A DNA stretch of 64,000 nucleotides, taken from NCBI RefSeq assembly GCF_000210075.1, contig NC_021017.1, forward strand, positions 5,889,428 to 5,953,427, in the 5' to 3' direction. Source of the stretch: Bacteroides xylanisolvens XB1A. GTDB taxonomy: Bacteria > Bacteroidota > Bacteroidia > Bacteroidales > Bacteroidaceae. The first letter of the stretch is position 1. Every line of letters begins with the position of its first letter. Positions 53,879-62,344 of this stretch are shown piece by piece. The position numbers and the translations under genes are program-made. The notes below the pieces were generated by a model. The model saw nothing but the letters and a program-made list of their open reading frames with translations, was not told the origin of the DNA and ran no database searches.

Positions 53879-53908
53879 TGTCACCTTATTTACACTGACA
53901 CATTTTAC

Positions 53909-56900
53909 ATGAAACGAAAATGGATACGCTGGGTAAGCTGGATACTGCTTACTCCTATAATACTCTTTGTAATACTAATGGTATTGCTTTATGTTCCTCC
54001 CGTTCAGAATCTTTTGCGTCGGGAGGTTACTGCATATGCCTCTAAGGCAACCGGTATGCAGATTCAGGTGGAACGGATAGACCTTCGTTTCCCGCTTAAT
54101 CTGTTGGTTCGTGGCGTAGAGGTTATTCAACAGCCGGATACTCTTTTGTCTTTGGAAAGCCTGAATGTCCGTGTGCAGGCATGGCCGTTAATAAAAGGAA
54201 AAGTCGAAGTGGATGAAGTCACTTTGAGCCGGGTAGCCGTTAATTCAGCCAATTTGATGGAAGGAATGAAGATTAAAGGCGTTTTAGGACGTTTCTTCCT
54301 GCAAAGCCATGGTGTTGACTTGTCCAATGAAATAGCGATTATCAATCAGGCCGAACTGTCTGATACCCATGTGCAGTTGCTGATGAATGATACTACCACC
54401 ACTCCTAAAGATACCACAGCCTCTGCTCCTGTAAACTGGAAAGTGGATCTTCATCAGTTGAAATTAAAGAATGTATCATTCAGTATGCAACTTCCTGTTG
54501 ATTCCATGCGGATGGCAGCTCATATCGGGGAGGCTGCTATTGATGATGCACAGGCTGATTTGAAAAATCAGTTTTATGGTTTGAAGAAGTTTCTGTTGTC
54601 GGGAACTTCCGCCAGTTATGATACAGGAACTGCGCAACCAATAGAAGGTTTTGATGCTTCCCATATTGCCGTTCGTGATGTTCGCATCGCTTTGGATTCC
54701 CTGTTGTATAAAGGCAGGGACATGAATGCGGTCATTCGTGAGTTTACAATGAATGAACGTTCCGGATTAAGTGTTGTTTCACTGACAGGTAGAGCATACT
54801 CTAACGATTCAATCATTAGTGTTCCCGGTTTAAAACTAAAAACCCCTCATTCTGAAATAGATTTATCTGCCCATACCTATTGGGAACTTGTCAACATCCC
54901 GACTACAGGACGTTTGTCCGCCAATCTCAATGCCTATATCGGCAAAGAAGATGTTATGTTATTTGCAGGAGGATTGCCTGATAGCTTTAAAGAAGCCTAT
55001 CCATTTCGTCCGCTTGTCATTCGTGCCGGTACGGACGGTAACTTGAAACAAATGCAGATTTCCCGTTTTACGGTAGACTTGCCGGGTGCTTTTGCTTTAG
55101 AAGGCGGCGGTATGATAGAAAACCTGGCTGACAGCCTGACTCGTACCGGAACCATTGGGCTGAAAATGACAACTCAAAATTTGAACTTCCTGACCGCTCT
55201 GTCAGGAGAGGCTCCCAATGGTACGATTGTAGTCCCTGACAGCATGAATCTGGTGGCGAAAGTTGATATCAAAGGTCCTGAATATAAAGCAGGCCTCCGT
55301 CTGAAAGAGGGGAAAGGAGCTATGGACGTGAATGCAGCATTAAATACATCTACCGAAGTTTACAAAGCTGATCTGAAGATAGACAATCTGCAACTCCATA
55401 ACTTCCTTCCGAAAGATTCTATCTACGAACTGTCTCTTTCGGCTGCGGCTAATGGTCGTGGACTGGATGTCATGTCTTATCATTCTTTTGCCAAACTGAA
55501 TCTTTCATTAGATCAGCTTCATTATGCAAAATATCATCTCTCCAATCTTAATTTGACAGGAGACCTTAAAGGCGCACTGGTCACCGCACATCTGACAAGT
55601 GACAATGCTTTATTGAAAATGACAACCGATGCGGAATATAATTTGGCGCACAGTTATCCTGATGGTAAGATAACGGTTAATGTCACTCAACTGGATTTAC
55701 ATGAATTAGGAATCATGCCACAGCCAATGAAGCGTCCGCTTACTTTTAATTTAGCTGCCGAAGCTCGTCGGGATTTAGTCTCGGCACATTTCGTTTCCGG
55801 AGATATGAAACTCGACTTGAGCGCACGTTCCGGCGTTAATCCTTTAATTCGCCAATCTACTCACTTTGTGGATGTATTGATGAAGCAGATTGATGAGAAA
55901 GCATTGAATCACGCTGAACTGCGTAAGGCGTTACCGACGGCAGTTTTCTCTTTCTCTGCAGGACAAGAAAACCCTTTGGCATATTTTCTGGCTACTAAAA
56001 AGATAGCTTACCATGATGCTTCTGTGAAATTCGGAGCAGCTCCTAATTGGGGAATTAATGGAAAAGCCGCTATTCATGCTTTGAAAGTAGACACCTTGCA
56101 ACTGGACACGATTTTCTTTACAGTCAAACAAGATACCACACTCATGAAATTGCGTGCCGGTGTTATTAACGGACCGAAGAATCCGCAATTCTCCTTCTCT
56201 ACTACACTGACAGGAGAGATTCGTGACCGGGATGCGGAACTGCTGGTAGATTTTAAGAATGGAAAAGGAGAAACGGGCGTACTGCTCGGTGTCAATGCGC
56301 GTCCTTTGTTTGAAGGGCAAGGAAAAGGCGATGGATTAGCTTTCACATTAATCCCGGAAGAACCGATTATCGCCTTCCAGAAATTCCATTTTAATGAGAA
56401 TCACAACTGGATTTATGTGCATAAGAATATGCGTGTATACGCTAATGTAGATATGTGGGACGATGAAGGAATGGGCTTCCGTGTACATTCGGTGCGGGGG
56501 GACACTGTTTCTTTACAGAATATTGATGTCGAAATCCGAAGAATCAGTTTAGCCGAATTGAGCAAAGTACTGCCTTACTTCCCGGAAATAACCGGTTTAT
56601 TCTCTGCGGAAGCACACTACGTGCAGACTGAAAAAGATCTTCAACTCTCGGTTGAATCATCTATTGACGAGCTGACTTATGAACGTCAACGAATTGGTGA
56701 TGTAACATTAGGAGCTACCTGGTTGCCGGGCGAACAAGGGAAACAATATCTTAACGCTTATCTGAATCATGACAAAGTGGAAGTGATGGTGGCGGATGGC
56801 AAGCTGGTTCCAACCCAGACAGGGAAGGATAGTCTGGAAGTAAATGCCACTCTGGAGCACTTCCCGCTCCGTGTAGCGAACGTATTCATTCCCGATCAGA

Positions 56901-58420
56901 TGGTTACATTAGCCGGTGATATGGATGGTAATCTGAACATTACCGGTAGCACCGAACAACCTTTGATTAATGGCGAACTGATATTGGATAGTGTTACTGT
57001 CCTTTCCCGGCAGTATGGTGCTAACTTCCGGTTCGAAAACCGCCCGGTGCAGATAAAGAATAATCGTTTGGAGTTTGATAAATTCGCTATTTATACAACA
57101 GGAAAGAATCCATTTACGATTGACGGATCTGTCGATTTCAGAGATATGTCCCGGCCGATGGCAAATCTGAATCTGCTGGCACAGAACTATACGCTTCTGG
57201 ATGCCAAACGTACCCGTGAAAGTCTGGTTTACGGAAAAGTATATGCTGATTTCCGGGCAACGGTGAAAGGCCCGTTAGACGGATTGAACATGCGTGGAAA
57301 CATGAGCTTGTTGGGCAATACAGATGTTTCTTATAAATTGACCGATTCACCGTTGACTGTGCAGGACCGTTTGGGAAGTTTGGTAACCTTTACTTCATTT
57401 AGTGACACCACGACGGTTGTTCAGCAAGAAGTGCCGACCGTTTCTTTAGGCGGGCTGGATATGGTGATGATGGTACACATCGACCCGTCCGTTCGTTTGA
57501 AAGTCGATTTGGACGCAAGCAATGACAATCGTGTTGAATTGGAGGGAGGAGGTGACCTCTCAATGAAATATACTCCGCAAGGAGATCTGACATTGACCGG
57601 ACGCTATACGTTGAGCGGCGGTTTGATGAAATATGCTTTGCCTGTCATCGCTGCCAAAGAATTTGCTATCGACAACGGCAGCTATGTGGAATGGACGGGA
57701 AATCCTATGGACCCGATGCTGAACTTCAAAGCAACCGACCGTATCCGCGCTTCTGTCTCCGAAGGAGAGAATGGTGGAACACGTATGGTTAATTTCGATG
57801 TGTCTATCGTCGTCAAGAACCGACTGGATAATCTTTCTTTCGCCTTTGACGTATCTGCCCCCGAAGACGCAACCATACAAAATGAATTGACGGCTATGGG
57901 AGCGGAAGAGAGAGGTAAACAGGCTCTGTATATCATGGTTATGAAAACCTACCTTGGCACCGGACCGATTGGTGGCGGAGGTGGTGGACTGGGTAAACTG
58001 AATATGGGTTCTGCATTGAACTCCGTATTAAGTAGCCAAATCAACTCATTGATGGGGAACCTGAAAAATGCCAGCGTTTCTGTTGGTATCGAAGACCACG
58101 ATCTGTCGGATACGGGTGGTAAGCGTACGGATTACAGTTTCCGTTATTCACAACGTCTCTTCAATAACCGTTTCCAGATTGTAATCGGAGGTAAAGTTTC
58201 TACGGGTGAGAATGCGACGAATGACGCGGAATCTTTCATCGATAACATCTCTCTGGAATATCGCTTGGATAGAACCGGAACCCGTTATGTCCGTCTGTTC
58301 TACGATAAAAACTACGAAAGTGTACTCGAAGGCGAGATTACGGAAACCGGAGTCGGTCTGGTACTTCGCAAGAAGCTGGATAAACTTAGCGAACTGTTCA
58401 TCTTTAAGAAAAAGAAGTAA
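53909..58420 (+). CDS. TamB-like translocation/assembly module protein (AsmA/DUF490 type)
   Basis: The frame extends upstream to a TTG, but the ATG at 53909 begins a classic inner-membrane anchor (MKRKWIRWVSW, then hydrophobic residues to about 30), giving 1503 aa. The anchor is followed by 'REVTAYASKATGMQIQVERI', the usual AsmA/TamB opening. Then comes a very long beta-helical periplasmic region of repeated short strands, and a C-terminal DUF490 domain (about 1130-1490: 'RYTLSGGLMKYALPVIAAKE', 'DPMLNFKATDRIRASV', 'QALYIMVMKTYLGTGP', 'NRFQIVIGGKVSTGEN'). Members span the periplasm and move phospholipid or help OM protein assembly. The gene ends 2 nt before the TamA/BamA-like gene, as in other Bacteroidetes. 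Confidence 0.92.
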   Translation: MKRKWIRWVSWILLTPIILFVILMVLLYVPPVQNLLRREVTAYASKATGMQIQVERIDLRFPLNLLVRGVEVIQQPDTLLSLESLNVRVQAWPLIKGKVEVDEVTLSRVAVNSANLMEGMKIKGVLGRFFLQSHGVDLSNEIAIINQAELSDTHVQLLMNDTTTTPKDTTASAPVNWKVDLHQLKLKNVSFSMQLPVDSMRMAAHIGEAAIDDAQADLKNQFYGLKKFLLSGTSASYDTGTAQPIEGFDASHIAVRDVRIALDSLLYKGRDMNAVIREFTMNERSGLSVVSLTGRAYSNDSIISVPGLKLKTPHSEIDLSAHTYWELVNIPTTGRLSANLNAYIGKEDVMLFAGGLPDSFKEAYPFRPLVIRAGTDGNLKQMQISRFTVDLPGAFALEGGGMIENLADSLTRTGTIGLKMTTQNLNFLTALSGEAPNGTIVVPDSMNLVAKVDIKGPEYKAGLRLKEGKGAMDVNAALNTSTEVYKADLKIDNLQLHNFLPKDSIYELSLSAAANGRGLDVMSYHSFAKLNLSLDQLHYAKYHLSNLNLTGDLKGALVTAHLTSDNALLKMTTDAEYNLAHSYPDGKITVNVTQLDLHELGIMPQPMKRPLTFNLAAEARRDLVSAHFVSGDMKLDLSARSGVNPLIRQSTHFVDVLMKQIDEKALNHAELRKALPTAVFSFSAGQENPLAYFLATKKIAYHDASVKFGAAPNWGINGKAAIHALKVDTLQLDTIFFTVKQDTTLMKLRAGVINGPKNPQFSFSTTLTGEIRDRDAELLVDFKNGKGETGVLLGVNARPLFEGQGKGDGLAFTLIPEEPIIAFQKFHFNENHNWIYVHKNMRVYANVDMWDDEGMGFRVHSVRGDTVSLQNIDVEIRRISLAELSKVLPYFPEITGLFSAEAHYVQTEKDLQLSVESSIDELTYERQRIGDVTLGATWLPGEQGKQYLNAYLNHDKVEVMVADGKLVPTQTGKDSLEVNATLEHFPLRVANVFIPDQMVTLAGDMDGNLNITGSTEQPLINGELILDSVTVLSRQYGANFRFENRPVQIKNNRLEFDKFAIYTTGKNPFTIDGSVDFRDMSRPMANLNLLAQNYTLLDAKRTRESLVYGKVYADFRATVKGPLDGLNMRGNMSLLGNTDVSYKLTDSPLTVQDRLGSLVTFTSFSDTTTVVQQEVPTVSLGGLDMVMMVHIDPSVRLKVDLDASNDNRVELEGGGDLSMKYTPQGDLTLTGRYTLSGGLMKYALPVIAAKEFAIDNGSYVEWTGNPMDPMLNFKATDRIRASVSEGENGGTRMVNFDVSIVVKNRLDNLSFAFDVSAPEDATIQNELTAMGAEERGKQALYIMVMKTYLGTGPIGGGGGGLGKLNMGSALNSVLSSQINSLMGNLKNASVSVGIEDHDLSDTGGKRTDYSFRYSQRLFNNRFQIVIGGKVSTGENATNDAESFIDNISLEYRLDRTGTRYVRLFYDKNYESVLEGEITETGVGLVLRKKLDKLSELFIFKKKK

Positions 58421-58422
58421 AC

Positions 58423-60766
58423 ATGAAAGGTATATATAGTAACATATTAATAAGTTGCCTGATGGGTATCATCTTATTTTCGGGTTGTTCGGTGACAAAG
58501 CATCTGCCCGAAGGGGAGGTACTTTATACAGGAGGAAAAACTGTCATACAGAATAAGTCGACAACACCGGTAGGAGGGACGGCCCTGACAGAGATTGAGG
58601 CGGCTCTTGATAAAACTCCCAGTACGAAGATGTTGGGAGGGCTTCTGCCTATTCCTTTTAAGATGTGGATGTACAATGACTTTGTGAAATATAAAAAAGG
58701 ATTTGGAAAGTGGATGTTCAACCGTTTGGCTGCTAACCCTCCGGTATTTATTTCCACTGTCAATCCGGAGGTCCGCATCAAGGTGGCTACAAACTTGCTC
58801 CGTGATTATGGTTACTTCAATGGGAAAGTGACTTATGAAACATTGGTCGATAAGAAAGACAGCCTGAAAGCAAGTATTCTTTATACGGTAGACATGAAGA
58901 ATCCTTATTTTATAGATACGGTCTATTATCAGCGTTTCACTCCTCAAACGTTGCGCATTATGGAACGGGGACGTCGAATGTCTTATATAAGTCCCGGCGA
59001 GCAGTTCAACGTGGTCGATCTGGATGAAGAACGTACCCGTATCAGTACGCTGTTGCGTAACCGGGGATATTTTTACTTCCGTCCCGATTATATGACTTAT
59101 CAGGCAGATACGACATTGGTTCCCGGTGGACATATCAGCCTTCGTCTGATTCCCGTTCCGGGATTACCCGCTGCGGCACAACGTCCTTACTATGTAGGAG
59201 ATGCTTCTGTTTACCTGTTTGGCAAGAATGGTGAGGCGCCCAATGACAGCATGATGTATAAGAATCTGAATATACATTATTATAAGAAATTGCAGGTACG
59301 TCCGAATATGCTTTATCGTTGGTTGAACTATCAACAGTTTGTGCGGAACGCACAGATGCGGGCTTCCAATCGTACCCGTCTTTACAGTCAGTATCGACAG
59401 AAGCAGGTGCAGGAGAAACTTAGCCAGTTGGGAATCTTCAGTTATCTGGATTTGCAATATGCTCCGAAAGATACGACAGCCGTTTGTGATACACTGAACG
59501 TAACCATGCAGGCTACATTTGCCAAGCCGCTGGACGCCGAACTGGAATTGAATGTCGTAACCAAAAGTAACGACCAAACCGGTCCCGGGGCATCATTCGG
59601 CGTCACCCGGAACAATGTATTCGGAGGTGGCGAAAGCTGGAACGTGAAGCTGAAAGGCTCTTATGAATGGCAAACCGGCGGAGGAGAAAAAAAGCTCTTT
59701 AATGAACAGCTGGGAGATGGGAGTTTCTACCTCTCTGACTTTCCCGCGCGTGGTTTTCCCGCATTGGGGGAAAAGGGAGTTTGACTTCCCGGCTACCACT
59801 ACATTCCGTTTATACATCGACCAGTTGAACCGTGCCAGGTATTATAAACTGTTGTCATTCGGCGGAAATGCTACCTACGATTTCCAACCGACACGTACAA
59901 GCCGTCATAGTATTACCCCTTTCAAACTGACATTCAACGTCCTTCAACACCAATCGGAAGAATTCAGGGAAATTGCCGATGCTAATCCTGCATTATATAT
60001 CAGTTTGAAAGACCAGTTTATTCCTGCTATGGAATATACCTATACCTATGATAATGCTTCCGCACGCGGTATTAAAAATCCGATTTGGTGGCAATCGACT
60101 GTAACCTCTGCCGGTAACCTGACCTCGGTGATTTACCGTGCTTTCGGTCAGTCTTTCAGCAAAGAGGACAAACGTTTGCTGAACGTCCCTTTCGCGCAGT
60201 TTGTGAAACTGAATACGGAATTCCGCCATTTGTGGAATATGGACAAGAATAATAAGATTGCTTCCCGTGTAGCTTTGGGTGCTCTCTTCGCCTACGGTAA
60301 TGCAACGATAGCCCCTTACAGCGAACAATTCTATGTGGGTGGTGCCAACAGCATCCGCGCTTTTACGGTACGTAGCATCGGCCCGGGCGGATACCATCCG
60401 GCAGAAAGCCGCTACTCTTACCTCGACCAGACGGGTACTTTCCGTTTTGAGGCAAATGTAGAATATCGTTTCCGTATCTTTAAGAGCATTTGGGGAGCCA
60501 CTTTCCTGGATGCAGGAAACGTCTGGTTGATGCGCAAGGATGAGGCCCGTCCCAATTCACAACTCGAACTGAAAACGTTCCCGAAACAGATCGCTCTGGG
60601 CACCGGTGTCGGTATTCGTTATGATATGGATATTCTTGTGTTCCGTCTTGATTTCGGTATTCCTTTGCATCTGCCTTACGATACAGAACGAAGCGGATAT
60701 TACAATGTCACAGGATCCTTTATGAAGAATCTGGGAATACATTTTGCTATCGGTTATCCCTTCTAA
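58423..60766 (+). pseudogene. TamA/BamA-like outer-membrane barrel protein, interrupted by a +1-nt homopolymer frameshift
   Basis: Two overlapping frames make one protein. Frame 1 (58423-59784, 453 aa) has a lipobox (LFSGC), POTRA-like repeats and the first barrel strand 'NNVFGGGESWNVKLKGSYEW', then runs into about 30 foreign residues and a stop. The continuation ('NSWEMGVSTSLTFPRVVFP' through the last strand 'MKNLGIHFAIGYPF') is in another frame, open from before 59663 to 60766. The switch falls at the A7 run 59687-59693: with six A's the frame reads on as GGEKSSLMNSW without a break, giving 780 aa. So one extra A is present, by mutation, reversible slippage or sequencing error. The partner TamB gene is intact 2 nt upstream. 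The intact form would insert or assemble OM proteins. Confidence 0.8.
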
Positions 60767-60767
60767 C

Positions 60768-61223
60768 GTTCTTTCTTTGTCTTGAAACAAAGAAAGAACC
60801 AAAGAAAATTCAAGGCTGCGTTTTTCCGGCTACTCCGGTGTTCTCTCCGGCTAAAGGGCAGAAACTCGCTTCGCTCAAACAGTCTGCCCTTTTTAACGCT
60901 GGAGAAAACGCCTGCGCTTAACGCCGGAAAAACGAGGCCGATCCCCTTTCGGCGTGTTTGTTGCATAGGTTAATGAATTACTGGATTTCTTGATTTGTCA
61001 TTGATGTACTTTTGATTCTGCATAGGTTTACATGCCGAAAGGTTTTCCGACCTACTTTTTTCTCTGTTAAGCGAACACCCGTAACGAAGCGTTAAAAAGG
61101 GCAGATTGTTTGAGCGAAGCGAGTTTCTGTCCTTTAGCGTAGTGAAGGGTGTGAGTAGGAGAAAAAAGTCAGTCTTGAATTTTTCTTTGTTTCTTTCTTT
61201 TGTTTCAAGACAAAAGAAAGAAA
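60768..61223. repeat. 456-bp intergenic inverted-repeat element with terminal hairpins
   Basis: The left end is a hairpin (12-bp arms 60768-60779 and 60788-60799) and the right end a similar one (13-bp arms 61190-61202 and 61211-61223); their loops TCTTGAAA and TTTCAAGA are complementary. Inside, 60853-60899 and 61089-61135 are 47-nt inverted copies with two mismatches (containing AACTCGCTTCGCTCAAAC). CCTTTCGGC (60942) and GCCGAAAGG (61035) form another inverted pair, and TGCATAGGTT recurs at 60963 and 61020. Small frames translating to 'FERSEF'-type peptides are by-products. It resembles intergenic repeats I recall from many Bacteroides genomes; no transposase is present. Confidence 0.8.
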
Positions 61224-61230
61224 GTTTTTG

Positions 61231-61238
61231 TAAATTTG
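61231..61238 (+). promoter_or_regulatory. Promoter of the nucleotidyltransferase gene
   Basis: TAAATTTG matches the -7 consensus just outside the inverted-repeat element, 52 nt before the ATG. The -33 region falls in the terminal hairpin of the element and has no TTTG at the normal distance. Confidence 0.5.
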
Positions 61239-61290
61239 CAACGAAATCTGATGCCGTTGACATCACTAACCTTTTAATATTACACAATTT

Positions 61291-62202
61291 ATGAAACCAA
61301 CTTTATTCTTATTGGCAGCCGGTATGGGTAGCCGTTATGGAGGCTTGAAGCAATTAGACGGACTGGGTCCTAATGGCGAAACTATTATGGATTACTCAAT
61401 CTATGATGCTATCAATGCCGGATTTGGCAAACTTGTATTTGTAATCCGCAAAGATTTTGAACAAGATTTCCGTGATAAAATTATTTCCAAATACGAAGGT
61501 CACATTCCTTGCGAACTGGTATTTCAATCAATTGACGATCTTCCGGAAGGCTTTACTTGTCCGGCAGACCGTACCAAACCTTGGGGTACTAACCATGCAG
61601 TAATGATGGGTGCTGATGTGATTAAAGAACCGTTTGCAGTGATTAACTGTGATGACTTCTATGGTCGTGATTCTTTCCAAGTGATGGGTAAATTCCTTTC
61701 TGCTCTTCCTGAAAATTCAAAGAACGTTTATTCAATGGTAGGTTTCCGTGTAGGAAATACATTGAGCGAAAGCGGTACGGTATCTCGTGGTATCTGTAGT
61801 ACAGATGCTAAAGGATTGTTGACATCTGTAGTAGAACGTACGAAGATTCAACGTCTGGACGGTGAAGTGAAATATATCGGTGATGATGGCGAATGGACGG
61901 CTACTCCCGACACGACTCCGGTAAGTATGAACTTCTGGGGATTCACTCCTGATTACTTCGCTTACAGCCAGGAATTCTTCAAGACTTTCCTTAGCGATCC
62001 GAAGAATATGGAAAACCTGAAGAGCGAGTTCTTCATCCCATTGATGGTAGATAAATTGATTAATGACGGAACTGCCACTGTTGAAGTACTGGATACTACC
62101 AGCAAGTGGTTCGGGGTTACTTATCCGGAAGACCGTCAGAGCGTAGTAGACAAGATTCAGGCATTGGTAGATGCCGGTGAATATCCTGCTAAGTTGTTCT
62201 AA
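61291..62202 (+). CDS. Sugar-phosphate nucleotidyltransferase (NTP_transferase family)
   Basis: A 303-aa cytoplasmic protein. The N-terminal nucleotide-binding motif is 'LLAAGMGSRYGGLKQLDGLG' (G-x-G-x-R with Lys-Gln in place of the usual Pro-Lys), followed by 'GETIMDYSIYDAINAGFGKL', 'KPWGTNHAVMMGADVI' and the metal Asp pair in 'FAVINCDDFYGRDSFQ'. A C-terminal helical part has 'VSMNFWGFTPDYFAY', 'FIPLMVDKLINDGTATVEVL' and 'WFGVTYPEDRQSVVDKIQAL'. It should join a sugar-1-phosphate to a nucleotide for wall or polysaccharide synthesis; which sugar is not clear. Monocistronic: own promoter, own terminator. Codon choice is highly biased, suggesting strong expression. Confidence 0.85.
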   Translation: MKPTLFLLAAGMGSRYGGLKQLDGLGPNGETIMDYSIYDAINAGFGKLVFVIRKDFEQDFRDKIISKYEGHIPCELVFQSIDDLPEGFTCPADRTKPWGTNHAVMMGADVIKEPFAVINCDDFYGRDSFQVMGKFLSALPENSKNVYSMVGFRVGNTLSESGTVSRGICSTDAKGLLTSVVERTKIQRLDGEVKYIGDDGEWTATPDTTPVSMNFWGFTPDYFAYSQEFFKTFLSDPKNMENLKSEFFIPLMVDKLINDGTATVEVLDTTSKWFGVTYPEDRQSVVDKIQALVDAGEYPAKLF

Positions 62203-62227
62203 AGAAGAGCCATTGATTAAGATAGAG

Positions 62228-62259
62228 AGCAGTCATTCATAAGAATGACTGCTTTTTTT
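62228..62259 (+). terminator. Terminator of the nucleotidyltransferase gene
   Basis: Perfect 11-bp arms AGCAGTCATTC (62228-62238) and GAATGACTGCT (62243-62253) with an ATAA loop, followed by a T run to 62259. Confidence 0.92.
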
Positions 62260-62305
62260 GTTTTTCATAACGTATCATACTAAGTAGTATCTAATAAATA
62301 TTCAG

Positions 62306-62313
62306 TATCTTTG
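62306..62313 (+). promoter_or_regulatory. Promoter of the ABC-F gene
   Basis: The -7 box TATCTTTG ends 31 nt before the GTG start; no clear -33 TTTG was found. Confidence 0.55.
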
Positions 62314-62344
62314 CAGTCCAAAATGTTATAAATCAGAAGCAGAA

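Noticed and set aside
53819..53908. TTG start of the TamB-like protein
   Set aside because: The upstream extension spoils the normal basic start plus membrane anchor, and the likely promoter lies inside it.
59687..59694. A-AAA-AAG type slippery site as programmed -1 frameshift
   Set aside because: The downstream barrel frame needs a +1 (or -2) shift; a -1 shift leads to the wrong frame. No dedicated stimulator structure was seen.
60768..61290. Small open frames of the 'FERSEF' type
   Set aside because: They arise from the repeated sequence itself, occur on both strands and both arms, and lack start signals.
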